NCBI GenBank assembly: GCA_015179025.1
Contig: WHUX01000068.1
Span: 205,585-269,584 of the forward strand
Source of the DNA: Terfezia claveryi
Taxonomy: Eukaryota > Ascomycota > Pezizomycetes > Pezizales > Pezizaceae
Direction of reading: 5' to 3'
DNA: 64,000 nt
Position 1 is the first letter of the stretch. Every line of letters starts with the position of its first letter. Position numbers and translations under genes: made by a program. A model generated the notes under the pieces. It searched no databases and was not told where the DNA came from. It worked only from the letters and a program-made list of their open reading frames with translations. Positions 10,905-21,857 of the stretch are shown here, in pieces.

Positions 10905-12430
10905 TATTGACTGTGAGGATTTAACATCGCTAGGAATAATCAAGTTGCCAGCTGTTAAAAAAAAGCAGCTTGGTGCCTACCGCAACTTATGAGAACACCT
11001 ATCTCAAAACCATTTATAATGACAATACGTTTCGACAAACCGCTCAATAATTCACCAGACATCTAGATGAAGGTGGCGCAGTATGGGCTAACCGTAACGT
11101 GCCAGTTCCAGTTCAGCGCACGAATAGACTTGCTCGAGGAACACAACACCCACCAGCACCAGTAGCACATCAGACCAGAGACAAAGCGCCCAGTCCACGC
11201 CTCCGACCACGGTGGAGACACAGATACCGGGTAAACTGGTGTGTAAGACTCCTTGTCTGTAACTTTGCTCTTTCCTTTTTGTAGGCAGATTAGCATCCTT
11301 AACTCAGATTTTGAAAGTATGATTCAGATATAAGCAAAGAGTCTTCACCAGTTTTCCCGGGTACATATGCTGCCGTTACCAGCACTTCAGGACAGAAGGG
11401 AAACAGGCGGAGGCAAATTGGAAACAGAGATAGGAGAATATGATATGGTTTTTGGATACGGGATGGACGAAGATTGGAAGGCGGATGAGGAATGGGCAGG
11501 AGGAATGGGCAGGTTTGGAGAAGGGGATTGCTAGTTTGGAAAAGGAGGCAAGCAAGTCAAACAGTCCTCCAGAAAAATGCCAACCATCAGCACAAGTCCG
11601 ACCGCCAAAGGAGAAGTCGGCGGAAGTGGCAGTAGCTCTACCCCCGATCCAAGGTGCGCCTATATATACAAGAAACCTGCAGCAGCGGCACCACCTCCGA
11701 ACTCCTGAAATCAAGCGGGAATGGTAACGATTAGGAGCCGGGGGCGGCAGCACCACCCTCAAACCCTCCAGATTATTCAGCATCCATACGAGCACCTGCA
11801 GTCGTATATTATGTGGCTCCAACAAAATAGAAGTGAGGTCTGATGTGCCGCTGGTTAGAAGATAACGGGGGGGCTAAAAACGTAGGTATTCGCTGGCTGA
11901 AGGAAGAAGAAAGAAGGGGCGGAACGATGGCATAGTCGCTGGTTTCTGTGTGGCGGAATAAATCAACGTCCAGGACGGTCTCTGCATGAGTAAGACATTG
12001 TTCCGTAACCCAGCATGTGACTGGAAGAGATTAGGATGAGATTTTCCAATCGCAAGTATTTTTGGGCAAGGGTTTGTTTAATTTCCTACCCCACACGGTT
12101 ATGAGTTTTTTCACAGGCTAGAGACATTTTTGGTTGCGTTTTAACACCTGAGAATTTTTGGGTTCTGTTTAAAATTCCTACGAGCGCTTTAGTTAGATCT
12201 GCGACAGCTACTTTAACGTCGTCTAGGTACGCACTGTGGTTCATTTGGTCAGGTCTCAACAGTGAGACCAAAAGAGGTTTCGCATCAACAATTGTATAGG
12301 AAACCACGAAAGGTCTACTCGGAAACTTTTGGTGGTTTCAGATAAACCTTTTGAGGTTTTAAATGAAACTGTATTTAGGTTTTGTGTATTAAGGTCTCTG
12401 TTCTATGAAAACTTTACATAGGTTTTATTA
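10905..12430. other. Unassigned region with weak overlapping ORFs
   Basis: Open frames at 11,376-11,825 (minus) and 11,440-11,727 (plus) overlap each other. The plus one gives a charged 95-residue peptide starting MIWFLDTGWTKIGRRMRNGQ, with no recognised domain. I cannot decide between them. Upstream of copy 2 a perfect 16-bp palindrome, TTCTTATCGATAAGAA, lies near 10,641. Nothing else was identified. Confidence 0.35.
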
Positions 12431-12780
12431 GTGAAGTCACTGCTAGGGCTTGTGACAGAAGCTAATACAAAATCTTATATAAATTTCTTACACAGAAACC
12501 TAGCAAAGAACTTGAATAGAAGTCAATATAATATCTTATATATATTTACTCTATAGAAACTTATTAAAGAACTTAGATAGAAGCTATATAAATATTTTAG
12601 ATAAATTTAAATTTAACTCTATAGAAACTTAGCAAAAGACTCCAATAGAAGTAAAAAAAAAGTCTCAAAGTAAATTTAAATTTAACCTTATGGAAACCAA
12701 GTAAAAAAGTCTTATAAAAGTAAAAAAAAAAGTTTTAAAGCAAATTTAAATCAAAAAAAATGCAAATAACAATATAATAA
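12430..12780. repeat. A-rich tandem repeat, unit about 70 bp
   Basis: About five degenerate copies of a unit built from ATAGAAACTTAGCAAA, then ATAGAAGTAAAAAAAAAGTC and AAATTTAAATTTAA. The units grow more A-rich toward the right. Non-coding. Confidence 0.65.
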
Positions 12781-13746
12781 TAAACTTATTAATCTTTAAT
12801 ATACCTAATCTACATTTACTAAGACTGTCCAAAAACCTTTATGTTCTATAGTTTGACTTTCCCATTATAGAGTACTTAGATCTTATTCTTAATAGAGGTT
12901 TTTTAATACTTATATACTAGCTTGGTAATAACTTTAGTATTGTACTAGTAGTTAGTTCGGGTTCTCTAATAGGTATAAGTACTAGTAATATAAATTGTAT
13001 TAGATCTGGCTTCTATTAATTGAGTCTTATTAATATCACTTTTTAGTAATTCATAATTTAGAATATTAGCTTAAGGTTGTGGAATAATATCTATTATAGT
13101 AAAGGTTTTTTTAAGATAGTCAAGATATTTTTTTAATAGTAGTTCAATTGAAGAGGAAAAGTGTCTTTATAAAAATTTAAAATAATTAGTATATTAGGAA
13201 GAAATAGTTCAAAAATTATCCTTTTAGAGCCTTCTGGAGCCTTTGGAAGCCTTTGGAAGACATTGAGGGATACTGAGAGGCAAACTATTATATTCAAATA
13301 TATATATTTATTTTAAGAATTGGAAGAATATACCTTAAGTAAAGTAGGTTATAATAAAGTTATAGGGATACTAGAGTTTATGTAAGATAAAGTAATATCT
13401 ATAGTACTTAGTAAGCTAAGTACTAAAGCAACTTTCAGTTCAGCTAGAGATCTATACCTTTTTTAACTATTAAGGATTTACTATATTAAGAAGAAGGAAT
13501 CTAGTTAGGAAAATCTTGGAAAAGGATATCAAAAAGATTGTAACTTAGTATAATATTTAGTAACCTTTAAAGTTTAACTAGATAGATATTTATTAAGACT
13601 AATATGTATAGAGTTATATTATTAGTTCTAGTTAAATAGTAAAAAAGTAGAAAATATCAAAGTTATAGTATAGAGCTAATTTTATTAGTAAGCTTGTAGA
13701 TTATTGTCCTCAGTTTTATATACAATTTACTAAATATTAGTATTAC
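12781..13746. other. AT-rich target region of the Gypsy insertion
   Basis: Very AT-rich and stop-rich on both strands. Its right edge ends in ATTAC, which nearly matches the ATTCC after the Gypsy element. The DNA at 20,211-20,524 is therefore its former continuation. I found no readable protein. Confidence 0.5.
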
Positions 13747-14407
13747 TGTAACAACCGTGTATTCAGTTGTCATCACTTGCGATCACAAGTGATGGGTCAT
13801 TGCTATTGTTGTCTTTGTCATCACCTGCGATCGCAAGTGATGGGTTATCGTTATTGTTGCCCTCAGTATCACCTATGACGCAGGTGATGGGTTATTACCA
13901 TTGTTGTCTTTGTTATCACCTGCGATCGCAAGTGATGGATTATTGTGTTATCATTACCTTGCTTGGCTTCCGAGATAGGGAAGCTTATTTCCCCCATTGC
14001 TCTGACCGAGTTATGTATATATAGAGCCTATCCCTCGTACTGTCGTTGGATCCCCATCCAATGTCTTGTATACCCAATACAGGATCTTGCTTCTGCCAGC
14101 GCTAGTGCACCTCTCTTGTGCACCTCCTTGTCTTGTGAAACAGCTCTGCAGCAACAGCTGTCTCCTTCCGACACACGCGGCAACCGCTTCCACATGTCTC
14201 TTGCCTCTTGCCCTTATCCTCCCTCCCAGCCTTCCCCAGTCACACACATAGCGTTCCTATGTGTGTGTGTTACCCTAGCCTTACCCTTGCCTTGCCCATA
14301 GCCTTTCCCCTAATTACACATGTAGCGCTCCTACGTGTGTCTCACCTTGTTCCTATCCTTGCCTTGGTATACCCCTTGGTCGCCTTGTCCCTAGAGCCGT
14401 TGTTACA
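13747..14407 (+). repeat. 5' LTR of the full-length Gypsy element
   Basis: 661 bp with inverted ends TGTAACAAC / GTTGTTACA. U3 carries four tandem palindromic units (13,773-13,940). A TATATATA box lies near 14,017, and the stem-loop GTTGGATCCCCATCCAAT at 14,045-14,062. The downstream half contains paired CACACGTAGCGYTCCTA-like motifs. Confidence 0.93.
13773..13940. promoter_or_regulatory. Four imperfect palindromes in U3 of the 5' LTR
   Basis: Four units of roughly 45-60 bp each contain a dyad of the form CATCACCTGCG-ATCGC-AGGTGATG in variant form, followed by a TTATTG-rich linker. The 3' LTR carries the same four units at 19,573-19,741, where one is nearly perfect. Their place, upstream of the TATA box, suggests binding sites for a dimeric regulator, but hairpin function is equally possible. 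Confidence 0.5.
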
Positions 14408-14446
14408 CTACGTTGGATCGCCCTAACTAACTGGTACGCCTATATT

Positions 14447-15625
14447 ATGGCAACTCAAGAAACCACTCCTACGCTTCCAGAAGCTAGGTTCCAAGCCTGG
14501 CAAGCACTGCCATTCCCAAAAAATCAGACCGACTTCGACAACTATCGCAACACCATCATCGACATTTACCTTGCTATGGACACCATAGGTTTGCAATTAG
14601 AAGCAGCCATGCGTAAAGCCCAATAGAAACTAGCCAGAGCTGAAGACGAAATCACAATACTTACAGAGGACCTTACATCCTGCCAGAAGGACTTGGCTAA
14701 TGAAAAGAGGACTGTCCAAACCCTGACCAGGGCCCTGGACACCATAAACCCTAGGAATTAGGCACCTCAGGCCCCCAAAACATAGGACCTCCCCACTCCA
14801 CCGAAATTTAAGGGCGAAAGATCCCGCCTCAAACCTTGGAAAAACTCAATCAATATCAAGCTAAATAAGGACGCTGCAAAGTTCCCTACCATCCAATACT
14901 ACTTGGCCTACAGGTACTGCCTATTGGAGGATAAAGCCTTGGATCAAGTCCAACCATACGTCTAAGACTCAGGTATCAAACTAGCAGATGTTCCTGCACT
15001 ATTCGCTATCCTCAATCGGGTGTTTGAAGATCTAGACCTAGCAGGAACAGCAACCAGAGCACTTCGGGCCCTAAGACAATGAGGCAATGACCTCTCGACA
15101 TATGTAGCCGAATTCTCGAGACTAGCGGTAGAGGTACCATAGAACGACCAGGTAAAACTGGAACAGTTCAAAGAGGGCCTTAGTGTCGAGATCAAAAAGT
15201 ACCTTATTCTGTCTCCAGCTAAAACTCTTAAGGAGCTCATCGACCTGGCCTCGCAGGTGGAACAAAGGACGACAAGGTTGGGGATACAACAGGCCCAGAT
15301 CCATCCCCCCCAGAACCTATCGCAACCCCGCCTCCAGAATCAGCACCCCCAGAACCCATCGCAATCCTACCTTCAGAATCAACCCGACCCAGTTTAGGCA
15401 GCACACTCTTCCATGGTAGCTGGAGGAACTACCCCAATGGGCCTATCTTCGGGAAGACCTCGGCTCACTCAGGGGGAAAGGGATCGCCACCGTAACAATG
15501 GGCTATGCATCGCCTGCAGCAAGGGAGACCACTTCATTGCAGCATGTCCCCTCTGCAAGAATCGCTCCCTAGCCACCCATGCCATATCCGAATCACGGAT
15601 CGAAGAAGCTGGTGAAGAGTCGTGA
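14447..15625 (+). pseudogene. Gypsy Gag with CCHC zinc knuckle
   Basis: Gag forms the retroelement particle and binds its RNA. The frame starts at ATG 14,447 (MATQETTPTLPEARFQAW) and stays in one frame for about 393 codons to the TGA at 15,623-15,625. At least seven internal stops occur, of the TAG, TAA and TGA kind expected from C-to-T change (for example QALDQVQPYV followed by TAA where CAA fits). The zinc knuckle CIACSKGDHFIAAC (CX2CX4HX4C) lies near 15,510-15,555. A central Ty3-gag-like capsid region is recognisable (LNRVFEDLDLAGTATRALRA). Pol follows in the -1 frame with a few bases of overlap, the usual Gag-Pol frameshift arrangement. Confidence 0.85.
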
Positions 15626-16173
15626 AAAGGGGAGTCTCTTGCCTAGTTACTGACACTAGCAAGGGACCTACCCAAGGTTATTTATCTTTGTCTGCGTTTT
15701 CTTTGCCTACATCTATGTATGTTGATAAGTCTCGCCTGTTTGGCAAGCACTTCGTTATACCTATAACTATCAAGTTTAATGATAAAATAGTGGTTACATC
15801 AGCTCTCATAGATTGTGGAGCTTCAGGAATAGCATTCATTGACCAGACCTTCGTCAGTAAAAACTCTATACCAACCTCTAAGCTAAAGACCCCCCGCCTT
15901 TTTGATATCATTGATGGCCGCCCTATCTCTTCTGGAGCAATTACTGACCTTGCGTACCCGCCCAGTGCCATGGGTGATCACTTGGAAGATCTCCCAATAT
16001 TTGTAACCAAGCTAAAGTATCCAATTGTTCTTGGGATCCCCTGGCTTAGGATGCACGATATATCAGTCAGCTTCGGCTCTTACACCCTACAGTTCAACAG
16101 CCAATATTACAAAAAGCACTGCGGGAACCCAAAGGCTACCATCACTGGGTTGTATGCCTTGCCACCCCGATAA
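15626..16173 (+). pseudogene. Gypsy aspartic protease domain
   Basis: The retroviral-type protease cleaves the Gag-Pol polyprotein. The frame is open from 15,622 to 16,173 with the active-site motif ALIDCGASGIAFID (DCGA in place of the commoner DSGA) at about 15,805-15,845. A second hydrophobic block, YPIVLGIPWLRMHD, follows, as in Ty3/Gypsy proteases. It lies in the -1 frame relative to Gag. Another frame continues at 16,188 (VHLPAHLDANSPI), so at least one frameshift separates protease from reverse transcriptase. Confidence 0.85.
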
Positions 16174-16469
16174 TCCACCTGACACAGGTGGTGCACCTGC
16201 CTGCGCACCTCGATGCCAATTCTCCTATTCCCCTTGTACCCCCTGTTCCCCAAAAGCCTTTGGATGTTAGCTTTATCGGGGCAGGAGCTTTCGCTTACCT
16301 CACTAGGAGGCACAAGCTGAAGGCTAATGCCCTGTCTATACATGAGGTGAACCTGGAAATCAATAAGATATAGCCTAAGGAGGAGTGGAAGGCCATAGTC
16401 TCGGAGGAATATCACGAGTTTATTAATCTGTTTTCGGAAAAAGCTGCAGAGAAGCTAGCACCCTACTGA

Positions 16470-17760
16470 CCTTATGACCATACAATTCCGCTGATAAAGG
16501 GTAAAACCCCCCCTATAGGCCCCTCTACGGAATGTCCCGGGTAGAGCTAGAGGCCCTGAAGAAATACTGGAGGAAAACCTCAATAAGAGCTTCATTCGCC
16601 ATAGCTCTTCTCCAGCAGGTGCCCCTGTGCTGTTTGTGAAAAAATCGGACGGCTCTCTTCGGTTGTGTGTAGACTATCGTGGCCTGAATGAGATAACAGT
16701 CAAGAACAGGTATTCTCTACCTCTGATCCAGGAAATATTAGCCAGGCTCTCCAAGGCAAAATAGTTCACTAAACTAGATTTGAGGGGAGCCTATAACCTA
16801 GTCCGAATAGCTAAAGGTGAAGAGTGGAAAACGGCCTTCCATACCAGGTACGGGCACTTTGAGTACAATATCATGCCTTTCGGCTTAACCAATGCCCCGG
16901 CCTCTTTCCAGCACTTTATTAATGATACCCTACGAGACTTTTTGGATGTGTTCTGCACAGCCTACCTGGATAATATCCTGATCTATTCAGACACCCTGGC
17001 AGAGCATAAAATCCATGTCCGACAAGTGCTAGAAAAGCTAGAGCAAGCCGGATTATACCTCAAGCCCGAGATATGCGAGTTTTATGTGCAGGAGGTCAAG
17101 TATCGGGGTTGATTATCACTACCAAAGGTATCAGGATGGATCCCACCAAGGTTACCGCTATCCAGGAATGGCAAATCCCAGTAAATCTCAAGGATGTCCA
17201 AGCCTTTCTGAGGTTCGCTAACTTTTACCGGTGGTTCATTCTAGGGTATTCGAAGATCGTAGCCCCCCTCACCCCCTAACCAAAAAAGACTGGCACTTCG
17301 ACTGGAATCCAGAAGCCCAATCTGTCTTCCAGAATCTCAAGGAAGCTTTCTGCTTAGCACCGATACTGGCCCATTTTGATCCTGACAGTGAATATATCAT
17401 AGAGACTGAGGCCTCCGACTATATCCCCGTGGGAATCTTGTCTCAGTATATCAATGGGATCCTCCACCCCATGGCCTACTTCTTGAAAAAGCACTCCCCA
17501 GCTGAGTGCAACTACGAGATCTATGACAAAGAGCTGATGGCCATCGTGCGAGCATTTGAAGAATGAAGGCCACATCTGAAGTCAGCTAAAGGGATCATCG
17601 AGGTATTATCTGACCACAAAAACCGTGAGTATTTTACAACCACTAAGCTGCTGAACCAATGGCAGGTCAGGTAGTTGGAATTCCTCTCTCGGTTCAACTT
17701 TAAAATCAAGTACCAGCCAGGAAAGGCTGGTGGCAAACCGGACGCTTTGAATAGTAGATC
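16470..17760 (+). pseudogene. Gypsy reverse transcriptase and RNase H
   Basis: Reverse transcriptase blocks appear in order: [58 protein letters not shown] (16,963 on) and [11 protein letters not shown]. The catalytic YxDD motif reads YLDN: the second Asp codon is AAT at 16,972-16,974, a G-to-A change. RNase H follows with [16 protein letters not shown], where the first Asp of the usual TDAS is Glu, and [14 protein letters not shown], then the [14 protein letters not shown] block. Frameshifts occur near 17,100 and 17,230, and a TGA and TAG lie after AFEE. Both enzymes are therefore dead in this copy. Confidence 0.92.
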
Positions 17761-19387
17761 AGGTGACCTCCCTCAAGGGGGGGATGAAAGGCTAAAATAC
17801 CAAAATCAGCTGGTATTTAAGCCCGAAAACCTCGATCTGGCGACCAATGTCCTTGCTGATGTGGAAGCTGAGGTTGAGGCTAAGGCTTATGTGGAAGCTG
17901 AGGCTGAGGCTGATAGGAAAGCTGACCTCTGACAATTGGTGAGACAGGCATACGAGAATGACCTCCTGGCCAAGGAAATCATCGCCACAGTAGATTTCAG
18001 CCAGCGCTGCTACCCCAAGATCAACCTGGCCGACTGTACAGTCTAGGAAGGCCTCCTTTACCACCTTGAATGGCTCTATGTGCCGGAAGGAGAGCTGTGC
18101 CTGCAAGTGATCAAAGAACACTACGATACCCCAGCGGTAGGTCATCCGGGAGTGGCTAAAACGTTAGAATTGCTGGCCAGGAAATATACATAGATCGATC
18201 AGCAGAAGGACATGGAGCGGTAAGTACAGAACTGCCATGTTTGTAACTGTGCTAAGCCCATCCGCTATGCCCCATATGGCACTCTGAAGCCTCTGGATAT
18301 CTCGGATCGGCCGTGGCTGCACCTGACCATAGATTTTGTGACGGGATTGCCGGAAGACTTGGGATTCAATGCCATCTTAATAGTGGTGGATCGGCTGACG
18401 AAGATAAGGCATGTCATACCTTGTTGGGATACTTGTTCGGCCAAGGAGTTGGCCAACCTCTACCTCAATAACGTGTTCTGGTATCACGGGCTTCCCGAAT
18501 CCATTGTGTCAGACCGTGGCCCTCAGTTCACCTCAGACTTTTGGAAAGCATTCTGCGAGCTTCTGGGGATCAAAGTACGTTTATTAATGGCATATCACCT
18601 CCAGACGGACGGCCAATCGGAAAGGATGAATGCCATTATGGAGCAATACCTGCGGGCCTTCGTTGATTACCAGCAGGACAACTGGGTTTCATTGTTGGCA
18701 ACCTACAAATTCGATACCAACAACCAGTTCTCGGAATCATTGAAAACATCCCCCTTCCTAGCCAACTATGGTTGGCACCCCCAGTTCGTGGATGCCCTGG
18801 CGCCTTTACAGAAGACCAGAAATGATACCTCAGCCTAAGAGTTCGCAGCTGGACTCATTGAGCTCCACTCCATCCTGAAAGTAGAGCTGGGATATGCGCA
18901 AGCCAGGCAAGCTGAGTACGCCAACAGATCATGACTGCCAGCCCCCAGATACCAGCTAGAAGACAAGGTGTGGCTCTCTAGTTGGCACTTCTAGACAGAA
19001 CGACCTTCTCGTAAGCTGGATCATAAGTTCCTGAGGCTATATAAGATATTAGGGAATGTGGGCACTCACGCCTACCAGTTGAAGTTCCCTAAAGATATCA
19101 AATGCTACCTGGTCGTTGACGTCTCGGAGATTCAACCAGCCGCTAATGATCCCCTCCCCGGGCAAAAGCACCCCCCACCCCCTCCCGTAGTGATTGCAGG
19201 TGAAGAGGAGTAGGAGGTTGAGGAGGTACTGGACTTTAGAAAACGCTATAGGCGAGTTCAGTATAAGGTCAAGTGGGTAGGGGACAAGGAGACTACCTGG
19301 CAACCCGCAGAGGACTTAGAAAATGCGCAGGATTTGGTTACCCTGTTCCACCAGCAATACCTCAGGAAGCCTCGCCTAGTCAACTGA
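17760..19387 (+). pseudogene. Gypsy integrase with chromodomain
   Basis: The HHCC zinc finger ends in CHVCNCAKP (about 18,235). The core shows all three acidic blocks: LTIDFVTGLP, VSDRGPQFTSDFWKAF and TDGQSERMNAIMEQYLR (18,338-18,838 open). A GPF-like C-terminal region and a HPPPPPVV linker lead into a chromodomain (EVEEVLDFRKRYRRVQYKV, then VKWVGDKETTWQPAEDL), ending at TGA 19,385-19,387. A TAG in the chromodomain replaces Trp (TGG) and others replace Gln. An acidic low-complexity insert ([19 protein letters not shown]) sits upstream near 17,860. The chromodomain would direct insertion to marked chromatin. Confidence 0.92.
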
Positions 19388-19549
19388 GGTCATGACTTTG
19401 CATCCTTGTTGTTTTTTCTGTTCTTGTTGTTGTTCAGAGTTGGGGTTCTTGTCCTTGCTTTTGTTGTTGTTGTTGTTTTCTTTGTTGATTTTGCTGGTTA
19501 TCGTACCCAAGCCTCCTAGTTGCTAGAGCTCCAGCCTAAGGGGGGATAG

Positions 19550-20210
19550 TGTAACAACCGTGTGTTCAGTTGTCATCACTTGCGATCGCAGATGATGGGT
19601 CATTGCCATTGTTGTCTTTGTCATCACCTGCGATCACAGGTGATGGGTTATCATTATTGTTTCCCCCGGCATCACCTGCGACGCAGGTGATAGGTTATTA
19701 CTATTGTTGTCTTTGTCATCACCTGCGATCGCAGGTGATAGGTTATTGTATTATCATTACCTTGCTTGGCTTCTGAGATAGGGAAGCTTATTTACCCCAT
19801 TGCCCTAACTGAGTTATGTATATATAGAGCCTGTCCCTCATACTATCGTTGGATCCCTATCTAACGTCTTGTATACCCAATACAGGATCTTGCTTCTTCC
19901 AGTGCTCGTGCACCTCCCTTATGCACCTCTTTGTCTTGTGAAACAACTCTGCAGCAACAGCTGTCTCCTTCCAATACATGCGGCAACCGCTTCCATATGT
20001 CTCTTGCCTCTTGCTCTTGTCCCCCGTCCCAGCCTTCCCCAGTTACATATGTAGCGTTCCTACATGTGTGTGTTACCCTAGCCCTGCCCTTGCCTTGCTT
20101 CTAGCCTTTTCTTTAATCACATACGTAGTGCTCTTACATGTGTCTCACCTTATTCCTGTCCTTGCCCTGGCGTACCTCTTGGTCGCCTTGTCCCAAGAGC
20201 CGTTGTTACA
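19550..20210 (+). repeat. 3' LTR of the full-length Gypsy element
   Basis: 661 bp, the same length as the 5' LTR, following the polypurine tract at 19,538-19,549. It differs from the 5' LTR by many transitions and few if any indels. The palindromic U3 units (19,573-19,741) and the TATA box near 19,822 are kept, and the stem-loop (19,848-19,865) survives with one base changed. Confidence 0.93.
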
Positions 20211-20524
20211 ATTCCTATAGAGTTATATTTTTATATAATAAGGCAAAGATATTACTTTACTCATACTTTGTAAAATAAGAGAAGAAGTATTAGTAGTTTA
20301 AATAATAACTTAATATTATTAATAAGTGAATATATTATAGGCTAGTTGGATAGATTTCTCCTTTATTGTAGCAGCTGGTAGAGCTAGGCTTTTTAAGCTT
20401 GGATTTTGCATTTTGATTATTAAATTTTACTTTTTAGTTAGTGGGTTGCCAATTCTTATCTTTAGTACCACTAGAGAAATGCTTTGTAGAGTATTAGTAT
20501 TACAAACCCTCTTAAACTATAATA
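20211..20524. other. Continuation of the AT-rich Gypsy target region
   Basis: AT-rich. A minus-strand frame with stops where Gln codons would fit can be read (RVCNTNTLQSISL, then IGNPLTNKK), but I do not recognise a family. It joins 12,781-13,746 once the Gypsy element is removed. Confidence 0.35.
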
Positions 20525-21185
20525 ATAATCTTAACTTTACCCATGACTTTGAACTTAATCTTAGCTCTAACTATAGTATTATTAGTAACATATGCACTTA
20601 CCTAGTTGCATACTATCACTAATTATACTTAAACTTATGATAGTTATACTAGATATTAGGATAACTTTTAACTTATAAACCTTAACACTTACTAGCAATC
20701 CATAAAACTTATAATAGTCATACTAGATATTAGTATAACTCTAAACTTATACACTTTAATATTTTACTAGCAACCCATATACTTATCTATATAAGTATAC
20801 TAACTTAAAGAACTTGATCTTACTCTTAACTAGTATAGCTACTAACTATATCTTAGGAAACCTAACTAGATATCTTAATTAATTAGGGAATCTGGAAGAT
20901 TAATTTAGAAAAATAACCTTATATTTCTAGAATCTTATTCTATACTTAATTTTATTTTAAGAGTTAAACTAAAACCTATCTAACTCTCAAAAGGAGAACC
21001 TTTTAAAGTTGCACCTGTACTTTTATCCTTCTGGACTATTAGTTTGAGACTTAAATAGAAATTTGTTAGACTTTTATTCTAACAATATTTATCTTTTGCA
21101 TATTTGCCTTTTCTAGTATATCATAAGTCTATTTTAAGAGTTAAACCAAAAACTATCTAATTCTCAAAAAAGAATGATCTTTATC
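20525..21185 (-). repeat. AT-rich dispersed repeat, copy B
   Basis: Reverse-complement partner of 7,540-8,195. Copy B has more T and A, for example AATCTTAGCTCTAACTATAG against GACTTAGACTCAAACTATAG. This is as expected if both copies suffered C-to-T mutation to different degrees. Confidence 0.8.
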
Positions 21186-21452
21186 CAGTATTTGCCTTTT
21201 ATAGCTAGGTAGCAATGAATTTGGTACCTTCCCTATATAAGAGTCTTATATTAGTATATATATTATAGGTTTAGTACATATATTATAGGTTTAGTATACA
21301 TATTATAGGTTTAGAGCTAATATTTAGTAAGTAGTAACAACACTAATATTAGTAGGCACTAGCCTCTCATATAATAAGTAGGTATTCATATGTTAATATT
21401 ATACTCCTATAGAATTTTCAGTAAGAATAAACTGGTATTAGGATATCAAGTA

Positions 21453-21700
21453 TATTAGCAAGAAAAAAGTAGCATCGGAATACCAAGTGGTATCTCTAGG
21501 AGACAGGGTTGTCTCTGGTATCTTTTGTATCTTTTATATCTCCTAGGTGTCTTCTGAGTATCTCCCATGTGTCTCTCAGTGTCTCTCAGTGTCTCCTGGA
21601 GATATTGGGAGATATTCTGCCAATTATGGAGATACACCTTGTCTCCAGTAGCAATACTGTCTCTAGAGACACTAAAGACAAACTATTTTCTTTCCTGATG
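21453..21700. mobile_element. 248-bp MITE, mutated copy
   Basis: Same length and sequence family as the element at 49,920-50,167. The left end TATTAGCAAGAAAAAAG and right end TTTCTTTCCTGATG are eroded inverted repeats, flanked by TA on each side. Relative to the other copy the changes are mostly C-to-T or G-to-A (CATCAG to TATTAG, GTGTCTCC to GTATCTCC). The body is a chain of GTGTCTCC and GGAGACAC motifs. Confidence 0.85.
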
Positions 21701-21835
21701 TAGTGTCTCCAAAAGATAGAGTTGTCTCTTATATCATTTGTATATTTTGTATCTCTTGAATGTCTCCTAAGTGTCTCCTATGTATCTGCCAGTATCTTTT
21801 ACTATCTCCTGGAGATACTATCTTTTACGAGGAAG
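21701..21835. repeat. Partial second copy of the same MITE family
   Basis: Directly adjoining the 248-bp copy, this stretch repeats AAGATAGAGTTGTCTCTTAT, TGTCTCCTAAGTGTCTCCTA and CTCCTGGAGATACTATC. These match the MITE body but its outer ends are missing. It was either the older copy the 248-bp element landed in or a decayed neighbour. Confidence 0.6.
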
Positions 21836-21857
21836 CGGATCATCACAGAGAAATAGA

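Larger units (their letters stand above)
13747..20210 (+). mobile_element. Full-length but degenerate Ty3/Gypsy chromovirus, 6,464 bp
   Basis: Two 661-bp LTRs (13,747-14,407 and 19,550-20,210) begin TGTAACAACC and end GTTGTTACA. They bound an internal region coding in order for Gag with a zinc knuckle, aspartic protease, reverse transcriptase, RNase H, integrase and chromodomain. A polypurine tract (AAGGGGGGATAG) precedes the 3' LTR. The flanking 5 bp are ATTAC on the left and ATTCC on the right, a target-site duplication with one difference. Many stops of the CAG-to-TAG type and several frameshifts make it inactive as it stands. The RT YxDD motif is also changed. The gene order PR-RT-RH-IN-chromodomain defines a chromovirus. 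Its coding region is closely related to the left-edge element (1-1,247). Confidence 0.95.

Noticed and set aside
14408..14440. tRNA primer-binding site after the 5' LTR
   Set aside because: TGGATCGCC nearby is suggestive, but it does not start at the usual 0-5 bp from the LTR and I could not match a tRNA end with confidence.
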